The notes under the pieces are model-generated. The model was not told where the DNA came from. It made no database searches and worked only from the letters and a program-made list of their open reading frames with translations. From Synanceia verrucosa (Eukaryota > Chordata > Actinopteri > Perciformes > Synanceiidae), in the NCBI GenBank assembly GCA_029721515.1, contig CM056566.1, positions 24,219,269-24,283,268 on the forward strand: a stretch of 64,000 bases of DNA, written 5' to 3'. The first letter of the stretch is position 1. Each line of letters opens with the position of its first letter. Below, piece by piece: positions 47,310-59,837 of this stretch. The position numbers and the translations under genes were made by a program.

Positions 47310-50300
47310 TCACTCCATCCTCTGGGCGCCTCGTCGCTCCACAAACTGCAGGTTGATGGCTTCAGCCGGACACAGCAGGGTTCTGGTGATGGGCTTCACT
47401 GAGGTACCGGATGGATCAGGCTTCACCTCGAACTGTTTGATCAACTTCAGGAGCAAAACAGAGAGTTTTAGACAGGAAGTGTCCATGAGAGAAGGTTAAG
47501 ATTTAGACCACAGACTGGATATAAAGAGTGGGCGGAGCTATCGTGACGTCACCTGTTGGTTTGTGAACAACAATGCTGCGTTCGAGTTGTATCGGAAGTC
47601 GGGATTTGCAAGTGGGAATGACGTCACACCCAAGTTTACGGCGTTCGAATAAACAAGTCGGAAAACCAAGATGGACGCCTCCAATGAAAAGTTAAAACAC
47701 AACTGATAGGCACAAAGAAGACGTGGAGGGTGTGTGTTGGTTCTCCAGCGTAAACGTGTGGGAAAGACGTTTGAGTCTACTGTGGGCTGGAATGTATAAC
47801 GCTACAGGGCACAAATCCAGGGAGCTGCCATCTTGGAATTTGACGTTGTGGTCAAGTCGGGGTAGGTGAAGAAATTATGAGTTTACAAGTCGTAAATCCG
47901 ACTTTAAGGGGTGTTTCAGGTGATATTTACGACTCTGAGCTCGTAAATTACGACTTACGAGGACAACTTGAACGCAGCACAACAGTGAAGCCAATAAGGA
48001 AGCAACTAACCTTCATTCTCTCCAGCAGCCAACAGGGGGCGACACTGGCGGTTTCAAAAAGAAGTCAGTTCACGAACCGATTCGTGTGAACTCTGTAGAA
48101 GTTTGAAACGACTGGATTGATTTTACCCAGTTGCTAACGTTTGGTCGTGATGTAGGCTATGTAGTGCGCCAGTAGCATTCAGGCTAGCCAACTCCTTCAC
48201 CACTAACGGAGCTAACTGAAAAATAAGACTTTTCCAGAAGCCCGAGGGGAGTAAAGCTAAAGCCATGACATCTTTGCCAGCAGTAAAACTGGTTTAACAT
48301 TTCTCTTGCTCCAACTTCAATTGCTGAATATTTGGGAGCCTAGCCAAAACAGACTGACTTCCTTCACTTCCGTCTCCGCCGCCATTACCAAACTACAGCC
48401 CGCTAGACGACAACGCAGATGCTGCACATTCAACGTCATCGTTAAGACCCGCCTCCCCCCGTCCCCCACCATTCGCTGATTGGCCAGGATGGAAATCATC
48501 CTGAGAAATCGAGTCCAAGGGATCAAACCCAGACGTAATCTGCAGGGAAATGATAAGAGATTACGGAGGGCTACGGCCAGGCTAGGTCTGAGCTCTCAGC
48601 TCATGTTTCCTTCATCTGAGGAAACACTGGCACCGTTGACTGGTAAATAACGTTATGTTGAGCCGCAATTAACACTCCAGTTAACCTCACGGTTCTGACC
48701 TGGTTCTGACTTCTTACAGTTCTGGTCCAGGTGGACTCTCAGGTGTCACTTAAGGTTCTTACCCTGGACAGCAGCAGGTACATCTCCAGCTCAGCCACCC
48801 TCCGGCCCAGACACGCCCGGATCCCGAACCCGAACGGCACAGAGCCGAACGGGTGCTGCTTGTTCTTCTGCTGGGATCCTCTGAGCCAGCGCTGAGGCAA
48901 GAAGGCCTGAGGGTCCGGGAAGATGTCCGGGTCGAAGGACACGGCGTAGTGACAGAGGTGGAACAGCGTCTGAGAGACAGAACCAGGACCATCAGCCCAC
49001 CATCACCAGGGCTAAGACAGGGAGCACGACTTCAGGACTTGAGTCTCACGTTTTTGGGGAACAGATGATCTCCGACCACGACCTGTTTATCAACGGCGAG
49101 CCGAGCGTTTCCTGGAACCACCGGATACAGTCTGGAGACCACAGGGCACAGGGTCACTGCTGTTACTATTGATTATTGATTATTTATTGAGTCCAGGGCA
49201 CCAGGACCAGAGCCAGAACCAGACCTCTGACCCCAGACTACAGACAGAATATAAAGAGCCCCAAAAATCATCCACTCATTACAACAATTAAACAATAATT
49301 TGAAATGTATAATAATTTCCTTATTTATTTGTTTATATTATTTGTCTAATTATGTAGGCATATATTTAATTATTTTTATTGATATATTTTAAAAAGCAAA
49401 ACTGTGAATTATTTATTATTCATGAAGTTCTGTATTATGATAATCGTTATTATTTAAAAAAAAAAAAAAGATTACACTCTTATTTACCTTGTTTATGTTA
49501 TTTATTGAATTATGGATGCAGTTATGTATCATTATTATTATTAATGTCTTTTTCTCTCCCTTATTTTGAACATTTTGTTTTTCGGTTTACAACAATAAAA
49601 TGCAAAATGAATGAAAACAAAACAAATCATTTTCATAATTACAATTCTTATCATTTAAAAGTGTCATAGTTTTATTATTTATTGTTCTGTGTATTTCTTA
49701 TTTATGTATCAATTGTTATTCTTCTTTTATATGAAGTGAATATAACACAATACAATATAATATAATATAATATAATATATCAAATAAAGTGGAAGAGAAT
49801 GAAACGGGTCTGACCGCAGCGTCTCCCTGATGACGGCCTTCAGGTACGGCATCTGGGCGACATCCTCTCCGTTCGGCACCTTGTCCTCAGGACAAACACC
49901 AACCACTTCCTGGTAGAGCTGCTCCTGGATCTGGGGCTCCTTGGCCAGGTGGTACAGGGACCAGGAGATGGTGTTGGAGGTCTGGATCAGAGAGGGACGG
50001 TTTGATCCTGATCCACTCTTTGGTTCTTTGGTGAGTTAAGCGAGGCAGCAGATGGTGGATCTACTCACGGTGTCGACGCCGGCCAGCAGGAGCTCAGTGA
50101 TGCTGCCCAGGATCTCTGTGACCGTCATCTGATCGCTGAGCAGCAGGTGCGTCAGGTACGCCCCCTCCACGTCCTGGTTCAGGTGCACCTTCTGCTGGAT
50201 CGCCTCCATCTTCTGCTGCACCAGATCCTCAGCTGAACGACACACAGAGAGACTTCATGAACCAGGACCGACCACTAGATGGAGACACCAGCTCACTTCT

Positions 50301-53300
50301 GACAGGGAGAAGGGTTCTGGAGTCCAGTCTGAAGACCTGAGCCAGATCAATGACACCACTAGAGCCCCTGGACCTGGTCTAAAGGGACCTGGACCTGTGC
50401 TGAAGGGACCTGGACCTGGACTAAAGGGAACAGCACTTATAAAATGCCCAGTATTTACTGAGGATTTGTGACTCCAGGTGGAGCTAAAATGATGTAATAT
50501 TTTAGTTTGTGAACATCTGACAGTTAATAAATATGAATAAATATAATGTCATGTCTTTATTGACAGTATAACATAAAGCAGCTTCAACAGAAACAGAAAT
50601 GAAAATAAAACCTCAGATTCCTTCTGGGCATCTGGTGTGAAGTAATGCTATTAATTTATTTATTTACAATATTTATGATTATTAAAATACCTTATTGTTT
50701 CATATTGACATTTTTAATATCATTTAATGTGTATGGACTTTATTTCTCATTTATTTTCATTTTTATTATTAAGTTTTGTCCGTCCCTGAATCTGGTGCTT
50801 GATTTCATTGATTAATTAATTTATCTATATTTATTTGCATTGTGTTTTATTATTATTATTATTATTATTAATTATCATTATTTTATTATTATCATTTAAA
50901 ATGTATTCTAATATTCTTATTCTTATTTTTATTGATTATTTATTATTATTTAATTAGCTGTGTATTAACTGTATTATTTTGTATTTTTATTTAATTTAGA
51001 ATTTAGAATTTTCTAATTATTTATTGTATATTACCTATTTATTTATTTATTATTATACTTTTTTAATACTTTTTTCCAGTTGCTGTTTTTAGATTACTTA
51101 ACATTACTTTACTTTACACATTACTTTATTTGTTGTAGTTTATCTTGTTTATTATTATAAATTTCATGCTGTATTTGAATAAAAACTATATATCATATCC
51201 AGAGGTTTTTTGTTTTAACACTCACTGTGATGCTTCTCTCATCGCTATGAATAAAGATGGATGCCGCTCACCCACTTTGAAGAGATGATCCCAGGTCGCC
51301 ACGAACTTCCTCCAGAAAGGCAGGAAGGGCCAGACGGCCTTTGGGAAGAGGACGACGATGGGGGAGAGCCGGAACATTTCCCCCACAGAGACGATGAACT
51401 TCTGGGTTTCCTCCGGCATCTCCTCCTCCAGGCATCCCATCCTGGTCTCAAACAGCACCGAGCAGATGCCTGCATCCAAACACAGCCTATTTATTAACAA
51501 CAACAACAACAACAATAATAATAATAATAATACACAATCAGCCAAGGTGTCATTATGGAGTTTTAATGTATAATTACTAATTTGCTCAGTTTATGCACAG
51601 CAAACTTTATTTGTTTACAGGAATAAATACATATTCACAGTCATTCATAGTTGTATTTGTATTTGTAAATATTTATAAAAATAATATTAATAATATAATA
51701 TTATATAATTTAATATATTGATTTATAATCACTATTTCTGCACAGCAAACTTTATTTATTTATTTATAGGAATAAATATGTATTTATTTTACATCTTATA
51801 ATTCATTTCTGTCATATTCATAGTCTAAATTTCATAGTCTGTATTTCAGACATCAATAATAAAATTATATAATAATATTTATTTATAATCACTATTATTT
51901 TGTCATCATTGTTTTGTTGTTTTTCTTACTGAATTAAAACAAATATTGTAATAGAGAAACTATATGAATATTAAGCAGCATATGGTCGAACTAAAGGTCA
52001 GACTTTATCTAATCAGCTGTGAAGACAACCTGACAGAACTTTGTGCTGGTAGTACTGCAGTATTTCTCTGTGGTATTTCTACTCCTGCAGAAGTAGAGAG
52101 TCTGTTTTCCTGATTAACATCTGAGGAACTGATGAACAGAAATAAAATATCTAGAGCTGCAAACGTGTTTACCTGCTGCAGTTCACACTGTGGTTCTACA
52201 GTCTGTGGTTCTACAGTCTGTGGTTCTACACTCTATAGTTCTACATTCTGTAGTTCTACAGTCTGTGGTTCTACACTCTGTAGTTCTACATTCTGTAGTT
52301 CTACAGTCTGTGGTTCTACACTCTGTAGTTCTACACTCTATAGTTCTACAGTTTGTGGTTCTACACTCTGTAGTTCTACACTCTATAGTTCTACAGTTTG
52401 TGGTTCTACACTCTGTAGTTCTACAGTCTGTGGTTCTACAATCTGTGGTTCTACACTCTGTGGTTCTACAATCTGTGGTTCTCCAGTCTTTGGTTCTACA
52501 CTCTGTGGTTCTACACGCTATAGTTCTCCAGTCTTTGGTTCTACACTCTGTGGTTCTACCAGATGTGCTGGTTCGCTGCCTGCTGACCTTCAAAAGCGAA
52601 CTTGTAGAGTTCTGCGGTGAGGTCGTTGACCATGACCCCTCTTCCACTGGTTTCCCTCAGCCAGTTCACCCTGAGGATGAAGTCCGTCACCACCTGGTTG
52701 ATGGTGTTGGCGTAGGACGACACGTGTTTGGGCTTCAGCATCCGAGGGTTCAGGATGCTGCGGATCTGCTGCCACTCGGCCCCCATCCTAATACAATGAC
52801 CGATCAATCAATCGATCAATAGAAGAAGCAGAAACAGTAAGTGGTTTAAAACAGAAACAATCCATCCATCCATCCATCCATTTTCTACCGCTTATCCCCA
52901 TAGGGTCGCGGGGGGGCTGGAGCCTATCCCAGCTGTCTTAGGGTGGAAGGCAGGGTACACCCTGGACAAGTCTCCAGTTCATCGCAGGACAACAGAAACA
53001 ATCAGTCCTTTTAAATGTATGTCTTGGATTCATTTAATTTAAGAAAATTTGCACTCATCCTTAACTCTGCAAAGGTAGTCAAAAAAGGATAACTTGGATA
53101 CTGTCAGCAAAACAATGGAAAGAAATATTCCTGAAAACATCCCTAAGTGGCAGCATGTTCAAATGGAAAAGGATCGGACCCAGGATGAAGCCCTGAGGAA
53201 CTCCACAGGTCAGTGAGGTCACATCAGAAAACATCCTGTCAGGTAATTTGAGAAGTTAGAGTATCAAGATTTTTCTTTAATTAAAAGCTATACTATACTA

Positions 53301-56300
53301 CACTACACTACACTATACTATACTACACTACACTACACTACACTATACTATACTACACTACACTACACTATACTATACTACACCACTATACTATACTATA
53401 CTATACTACACTACACCACTATACCACACTACACTACACTATACTATACTACACTACACCACACTATACTATACTATACTACACTACACTACACTATACT
53501 ATACTATACTACACTACACTACACCACACTATACTATACTACACTACACTACACTATACTATACTACACTACACTACACTATACTACACTACACTATAAT
53601 ATACTATACCACACTACACTACACCACACTATACTATACTATACTACACTATAATACACTACACTATACTATACTATACTATAATATAATAGACTGTACT
53701 ATACTACACTACACTACACTATACTATACTATACTACACTATATTAAACTATACAGTACACAATACACTATACCATACAATATGGTATAGTTTATCATTC
53801 ATTAATATATACTATACAACAGCATACTATGCTCTACACTATGCTATACTCTACTATACAGCAGGTTGTACACTGTACTATACTATACTATACTATACTT
53901 GAGGTGGATATCAAATTTGTTATTGCATCAGAGTGCTTAACGTTCATGAGGAACTTGGGAACAAATGGGCATTGGGGACAGGGTGGACAGGGATTTGGGG
54001 AATTCTGGTCCAAGACTTGGCAGAACAAATGATGTAAACAGGTGTCCAAAGAGATGGCCAAAAGGAAGTGTGACCTGAGTGAGGAAATAAAACTCATCTG
54101 ACCTGCAAGTGTGATGAGTCTGTTCAGATACGTTCTATGTTATATCAAAGAACTGTACAGAAAACTCAACACTATACTAGACACTAAACACTATACTATA
54201 CTACACTATAGTGTACACTATGCTGGCGTCTCATCTGCTCTGTTTCCATATTGCACTGTTTTGTCTGTTTTTTTCCACTTCATATTTATTCTTCTTCACT
54301 TTATCTCTGCACTGGGTTTATATGCTAATAATTTACTTACAACAAATAATGAATGTGTTTCTGAACAGCTAAATCTATAATAATCACTATACTATACACC
54401 ATACTACACACTGTTCATTACACTTTAATAAACTACACACTGTACTGTACTATACTATACTATACTATACTCCACTGATCCTCCTGAGTGTTTCTGTAAT
54501 TATTCTGATTTATTCTGTGTCACGGAGGGGAAAGGTGTTGTTGTTCAATAACTTTTAATAAAACACCTCATTCTTAATATCTGACCAGTTTACAGCTTCA
54601 GGCAGCTTTCTAGATCAAAGTTCAGACTCTGTGACGTCACTAAAACATGATGAGCCTGACTGGAAGTAAGAAGCACTTAACTTAACAAAGTAGAATTAGA
54701 TTCAGATGGAAGTTCCTCTTTAAATGCCTGTTGTGGTGTTAATAGAACAGAATATTTTTATTGATAGTCTATTGGGAGAAATTCACTTGTTACAGCAGCG
54801 TAAACAAGTTATGGTAAGAAGAAACAACAAAACGACAATAACTAAATAATAGAATGAGTGATAATAATATTAATGATACAAAAAAATACAATGTTTAGAT
54901 TATAGATATAACTTATAAATTATGAAATATAAACATAAAAGACAGTGAAAGAGTTTTAGTTTTAGTTAATGTTTTTATGTTTTTGACTAAATCTTTCTTG
55001 AATCCTGGACAGTGCACATTAATGAACATACAGTATATGTAAATTGATTATAGATATATAGATATATATGTAGATTATAGATATAGGCTAATTTCCATCT
55101 GTAGTTCCTGGGCAGGTTGATGGTGAAACACAAAGATATATAAGATACACCAAAGGATAATAATCCCAGTACATAATAAAAGAAAACATAACAGACCAGA
55201 TAAGTGACATGTATATATATCAATACGGCTCAAAATTATTGTCCACTAGGGGGCAGTAGCAGCAGGAAGATAATAAAGCGCAGAGTGCTGTGCAAATCTG
55301 GCTTATCTTTAATAAAAAGTGCTGGGGTGGTGCTTCACATTAAAGTGCACTGAAGTAAAGTGAAGTCTACTTCTAGATAAAGTGCAATTTATGCTAGAAG
55401 AAGTTAATCTGCTGCACCTGAGAGTGAAACGACCTGTTGCTTGTAACTTATTAACTCTTTGAGCGTCAACGACTTAAAAATACGTCAAAGTGGTTTTTCA
55501 GCTGACACAAGAGGGCGCTCTCTGGTTTCTGGGAGATGTAGTCAGGCATAAAGAGACGGCATACACCACAGAGATCAAAACAGGAAGTGGAGACGATCGA
55601 GATTAGAGAGCAAAACAGAATCTGGACAGAAAGTGGTGATTTTGGTGAAAGTGTCCTCTACTCTACCTCTGATAAAACAAGAATGGAACAAGGTAAAAAC
55701 AATGATTTTTTTCATGATGAAATAGGGAGTCTCTTCTTTCATTTGAGCTATTCAGTGTTTTCAGAGTCATAGTACAACATATTCAGTGGGTCTAGAAATA
55801 TGACTCAAAATGGTCAAAAACGCTGGAACAAGACACTTCCTGTTTTATATGGAACAGCTGGCACTGAAAGAGTTAAGAAGAAAAAAAAGAGGAGTGAAGA
55901 AGAGAAAACGATTAAAAATTAATGAAAGGAAAGGAGTGGAGAAACATAAGCGATATGAATGATAATAATGATAACAGTGTCAGGGTTGAATGTGGTCACA
56001 GATCTGGTTTGTTTTGATCCAGATGTTGAGTCGAGCTTTAAAAGAAGCAAAGCTGGAAGCGTCTCTGACTGATGGAGGGACACGTTGTTCCAGAGTTTAC
56101 TCCCTCTGAGGGACAGCACGTTTTGTCCAAAGGTGGTTCACTGATGACACAGCTTCTCATTTTTATGTACCTCCTCACTGTCATGCTGCTCTGTGCTCTT
56201 TTCTGCAGGAACTCTGGATATTTAATAAGGGATTATTTGATCTTCTCCTTAAACCTAACTAAGTGGTTTTGTTGCCTAAACTTAGAGAAGTCTTCTGGTT

Positions 56301-58103
56301 TCAGGTGCTAGATCTTAAGTTTTTCATTCACTTCTATGACCTTTATCTACGTGGTCGATAACTCAAATTTAATGAGTAGATTTCAGTAGAAAAAAGACGA
56401 AATGCTCTGATCGGAATGAGTGTTCATAACTTTTCAGACAGATGTGAACAGATGTACAGAGCTTGATAAGTTTATCACAAAAAAAAAAAGACACAACAGG
56501 AAGCTGGTTTGTTTGGACTTTAACCATTTTGAACAGGAGTGAGGAATTTGAACCAAATTCACCCTTTTAGACCCAAATTTGATCCAGAACACTGGAATTC
56601 ACTGAGAAGTCAGAAATGAATCCAGAATAACAAACAACCACTAAAACACATCTTTCTGTTCAGGAATGACAGGAAATAACTGAAGAATTTAACATCTCTG
56701 TCAAAAAAATAATGAGTGATAGGTTAATTTAATTTAAACTCCTGACACTGGCTGGAGGATAATAAATCAGTGTATGAGTCATGGAGGCTCTATGGAGGGT
56801 CACTCACTCTGTCAGGGGCCCGTGGGCCTGGTTCCTGAGCTTCCTGTAGGTCCTCCAGTGCGTCATGTCGGTCCGGACCGGGAACTTCCCCTCCTGCCTC
56901 AGTACCTGTTCGATCAGCTCAGCGCTCGCTACGTTCACCAGGACCAGAGGGCCGAACGAGGACTTCCACATAGGGCCGTAGATCTTCCTGTGCTCAATCT
57001 GATATATGGGTTATAATGAAGATATATGTTCATATAAAACAAAAATAGATGGGGTAAAATATAAAATGAAATATATATAAAAAATATGAGGTATGATATA
57101 AAATAAAATGTATAAAGTAAAATATAAAATGAAATATATATATAAAAAAATATGAGGTATGATATAAAATAAAATGTATGTAATATATAAAATAAAAATA
57201 TAAATATAAAATAAAATATAAAAATATAAAGTAAAATATAAAATGAAGTAAAAATCAAACATGAAATAAATATATTTATAAATAGATTTAGATAAAAATA
57301 AAAGTATAATATCTGAAATCATCTGCATTACCAGCACTCATTTGTTTGCATTAAAGGTCAGAACAAACTACAGGTATTTAAAGTAGCTCGTACAGTAGTT
57401 TGTTTAATTTTGTCTCTGAAATTATAAAGTTTAGATTTCAGGAAATTTCAGACAACATGACTTAAACATGATTTAAAAGTCACTTAAAGATGACTAAACG
57501 TGGTTTAAAAAAATACTTAAAGATGACTTAAACATGGTTTAAAGATGATTTAAAGATGATTTAAAAGTGACTTTAACATGACTTAAACATGATTTAAAAA
57601 TACTTAAAGATGACTTAAACATGATTTAAAGATGATTTAAAGATGAAAGTTACTTAAACATGGTTTAAGGGTGGACCAGGTGTTTCTTCAGGGACAAATC
57701 AACAATTAATAAATAAATAAAATCACATCCAAAACAAAACTGTGTTCATGAGTAAACAACAGAGCAGAAGCAGTGAGAGAGAGAAGAACCAGCGTGTTTG
57801 TGAAGTGATGAACAGTGAACCTTTCTGTAAACAACAACAACAACAACAGCAGCAGCAGTGTGGTACCTGCATCTGCTGCATGATGGGGAAGTATCCTTTG
57901 ACAAAGAGCCAGTTCAGGGTGCTCAGGAAGCTCGGTCCTCTCAGGTCCTCCATGGTTTTCAGCTTGTGGTTTTCGGCCATCACAGTGGACGAGCGGCGGG
58001 TCTGGACCAGGTCCACACGGCCTCCTGGTCCGGGACTCCGGATCCCTTCAGCCTGGTGCAGAGGGGACCTCAGACCGACGGTCGGCACACGGATCCTGAG
58101 CAT
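47310..58103 (-). CDS. cyp27a1: CYP27-family mitochondrial P450, closest to CYP27A1 (sterol 27-hydroxylase)
   Basis: Mitochondrial class I P450; CYP27A1 hydroxylates the sterol side chain in bile-acid synthesis using adrenodoxin. Coding exons in gene order: 58103-57867, 56998-56808, 52787-52588, 51469-51272, 50232-50069, 49981-49815, 49131-49050, 48969-48763, 47444-47310. Phases join to 526 residues (human CYP27A1 has 531). The N-terminus MLRIRVPTVGLRSPLHQ is Arg-rich and lacks acidic residues, as a mitochondrial presequence should. Motifs: IYGPMWKSSFGPLVLVNVAS; VLRQEGKFPVRTDM; I-helix A326-G-V-D-T-T-S; E383-T-L-R386; PFGFGIRAC466LGRR with the haem cysteine. All catalytic landmarks are present. 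The choice of CYP27A over CYP27C1 rests on RETLRLYPVVPGNARL and the ASAELIEQVLRQEGKFPVR segment; it is less certain than the family. Exon 2 ends in a GA-GTGAGT donor that would read GAG TGA if unspliced. The gene sits between slc15a2 and eaf2, which are adjacent in human. Confidence 0.9.
47574..47979. mobile_element. Short terminal-inverted-repeat element (MITE-like)
   Basis: About 406 bp in the last intron of the CYP27 gene. It starts TGCTGCGTTCGAGTTGTATC and ends ACAACTTGAACGCAGCA. The ends are inverted copies (TGCTGCGTTC, one mismatch, AGTTGT) and similarity extends inward (GGAAGTCG against CGTAAGTCG). A CAA triplet flanks both sides (47571-47573 and 47980-47982). No transposase. The 3-bp flank hints at a PIF/Harbinger type, but this is weak. 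Confidence 0.75.
47980..48762. other. Rest of the last CYP27 intron
   Basis: No exon seen. The stretch 48120-48600 is unusually GC-rich for an intron here (GACCCGCCTCCCCCCGTCCC, TTCGCTGATTGGCCAGGATG, AGGGCTACGGCCAGGCTAGG). It may be another dispersed element. I could not define ends. Confidence 0.4.
49132..49814. other. CYP27 intron 6
   Basis: Strongly AT-rich, with TTATTTATTT-like words and an (ATAAT)n run near 49752-49780. The ORF at 49379-49669 is low-complexity and not a gene. Confidence 0.6.
50233..51271. other. CYP27 intron 4
   Basis: The left end has three imperfect repeats of GGGACCTGGACCTG (50390-50430). The rest is AT-rich with (ATT)n near 50850. No gene seen. Confidence 0.6.
51470..52189. 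other. CYP27 intron 3, right part
   Basis: (AAC)n followed by (AAT)n at about 51497-51532 just after the splice acceptor region, then AT-rich sequence with repeated CACAGCAAACTTTATTT (51595 and 51735). No gene. Confidence 0.6.
52190..52557. repeat. 15-bp minisatellite beside CYP27 exon 3
   Basis: About 24 copies of TCTGTGGTTCTACAC with substitutions (TAGTTC, CAGTC, CATTC). Because 15 is a multiple of three, several frames on both strands stay open (Cys-Gly-Ser-Thr, Val-Val-Leu-His-Ser and Cys-Arg-Thr-Thr-Glu repeats). The array starts about 30 bp beyond the donor site of the CYP27 exon ending at 52588, inside the intron. The ORFs are not genes. Confidence 0.96.
52862..52990 (+). mobile_element. 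Fragment of the common fish repeat
   Basis: CATCCATCCATCCATCCATT then CTACCGCTTATCCCCATAGG, GGGCTGGAGCCTATCCCAGC and GGGTACACCCTGGACAAGTC, matching 8195-8320. It stops at CATCGCAGGACAACAG. It sits in CYP27 intron 2. Confidence 0.85.
53286..53720. repeat. Pentanucleotide (ACTAY/TATAC) microsatellite
   Basis: About 87 pentamers alternating CTACA and CTATA. Related shorter tracts recur at 53874-53900, 54165-54220 and 54430-54470. It lies in CYP27 intron 2. Confidence 0.95.
54480..56807. other. CYP27 intron 2, right part
   Basis: No gene seen. A retroelement-tail-like fragment begins near 54750 (TTTTTATTGATAGTCTATTG, GAGAAATTCACTTGTTACAG), resembling the SINE tail at 22264. Degenerate dispersed repeats appear at about 53150-53225 (GATGAAGCCCTGAGGAACTC) and 56020-56140 (GTTGTTCCAGAGTTTACTCC). 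Short ORFs at 55587-55772 and 56072-56311 lack family features. Confidence 0.5.
57015..57245. repeat. AT-rich repeat, about 66-bp period
   Basis: Two tandem copies of a segment with AAAATATGAGGTATGATATA and AAATAAAATGTAT, followed by shorter ATAAAATATAAA units, in CYP27 intron 1. The long minus-strand ORFs here (Phe/Tyr/Ile only) are compositional. Confidence 0.8.
57476..57665. repeat. Degenerate GACTTAAACATGRTTTAAA repeat
   Basis: About eight imperfect copies of ACTTAAACATGATTTAAA / ACTTAAAGATG in CYP27 intron 1. Unit length drifts between about 11 and 30 bp. Confidence 0.75.
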
Positions 58104-59837
58104 GTTTCAGACCGGTCCCGGTCCTGGTCCTGGTCCTTGTGCGGCAGTAATGGCTCCTCTCTGCTCTTATGAACCCTCTGAACGGACTTTGACAGGCTGC
58201 CAGAGCACAAACATCTCTGGAGTTTAACCAGCACAAAGACTAAACCACAGCATCTACAGACCAACAATAAGAAGATTATTATTATTATTATTGTTAAAAC
58301 ATGAGAGGAATTTAAACTGCTGCCTCATATATCCAAGGATTATTCTGAGATTATAACGTTATAAAATAATAAATTTACTAGGTATTTTAGGAAGAAAAAA
58401 AATATTGAATGTTCTCTGAGATTTAAAAAGTAAATTTACAAAAAAAAACTCATAAAAAGTCTGAGCTCAAAATCACAAATTTATGAGATTAGCAAGTTAT
58501 ATATTTGATAAAAAAAAACATCATGAGAATATATTCTCAACACACTGGGGTTATAGAAACATAAAGACCCCAATTTACAAGAAAAAAATCGAATACTCTC
58601 TGTGATTATCATTATCACGTCCTCTTTGGTTTATATTTAACTCCCTCTTGGGCTTATTTCACAGCTCAATTCCTATTTTATTTATTATAATATTTACCTC
58701 TTGCTGTCAACAGAGGGCGCCTCCTCCTGCTTCACTATTACATTACAGTATTACAGCTATAATTCATATTAATACATCATTATGATATAAAATAATGATA
58801 ATAAAAGTGTTGTTCTGCTCTGACCTCTCACAGGTTAATTAATGTACTAACTACATATTATTAGACATGAAACACAGATATGTGTTCCTCTCAGATATAA
58901 CTCAGTTATTTATGGACCTCATTAATATAAAAGATGATTTTTGTGTTGTTTCCATGGTTCTGTACAACTGCTGTTGCTAACTTTGTGTATTCAGAGTGAT
59001 GAATTTATGTGAAAAAGTAACATAAGATCATAAATGTATCAGGAAAAACACTCCATGATTTAAAAAAAAATGTTCTCTGAAATTCTAACATCCTGTCTTT
59101 GCAGGAAAGAAAACTGAAAATCAACCCATTTAATGTCAGAACAGTCAAATCCTTTTCCTCATAAATTTATGACGTTAATTAAACGTTAGTTAAACGTGAC
59201 AAAGAAAATATGAAAAGATGAACCTATTCAGTGCTTCCAGGCTTTAAAGGCATGTTCAACAATTTGTGTCTGTAGAAAAAGAAATGAGATTAAAAGGGAG
59301 GAAAAAAATGAAGGAAAAGTATGTTTATATAATCACAACAATCTGACAAATGATAATTAATGCAAAAGCACAGAAAAAAAACACCATTAAAATCTTTATT
59401 TTTCTACAAAGAAACCCCTCTCTTTTACTAATGATGCTTCCTGAAGGAATATACATTTCACTGACGACTTGCTGACAGTCTCTCACTGCTGTCAGCCTGC
59501 TGAAAGGAATGCTGGGATATAAACAGCAGCTTCCTGTTTGACGAGGCGACTCAGTGGCGATATGAAGTGACGACCTGCGTTTCAACAAAAGGCACATTAA
59601 CTTCTTTAAGACTCTTTACTGCTTATATGCAATTCACTGTTGGCCGAGCATATTTTGAAATATAAATAATTAGATTCAAGTATTGCAGGTTTAAAGCTAC
59701 AAAACACAGGTCAACTGAGAACTAGTGCACAACTATTTAGAGCCAATCAGAGCCACCGATATACCAATTAATAAACAAGAGTTTCGAGATTCTTAAAGCT
59801 GCAATAAACAGAGAGGTTGGGTGTTTTGAAGTCAAAG
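58104..59837. other. Spacer upstream of CYP27 and downstream of eaf2
   Basis: The first 150 bp carry GGTCCTGGTCCTGGTCCTTG-type repeats and should include the CYP27 5' untranslated region. The rest is AT-rich with no gene. A minus-strand AATAAA (TTTATT at 59395-59400) could end eaf2. If so, the eaf2 3' untranslated region would be about 1.15 kb and would include the 43-bp array at 59838. Confidence 0.5.

Noticed and set aside
47877..48089. 70-codon ORF
   Set aside because: Lies across the right end of the MITE-like element and its flank; no family feature.
52132..52822. ORFs of 154-210 codons with Cys-Gly-Ser-Thr, Val-Val-Leu or Cys-Arg-Thr-Thr repeats
   Set aside because: A 15-bp repeat keeps all copies in frame, giving long open frames on both strands; the right part also overlaps the genuine CYP27 exon 3.
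57011..57337. ORFs of 107-108 codons rich in Phe, Tyr and Ile
   Set aside because: Produced by the AT-rich repeat in CYP27 intron 1; look membrane-like only through composition.
47310..58103. CYP27C1 retinoid desaturase
   Set aside because: Shares the family motifs, but RETLRLYPVVPGNARL and the ASAELIEQVLRQEG segment look closer to CYP27A1. Kept as the second choice.
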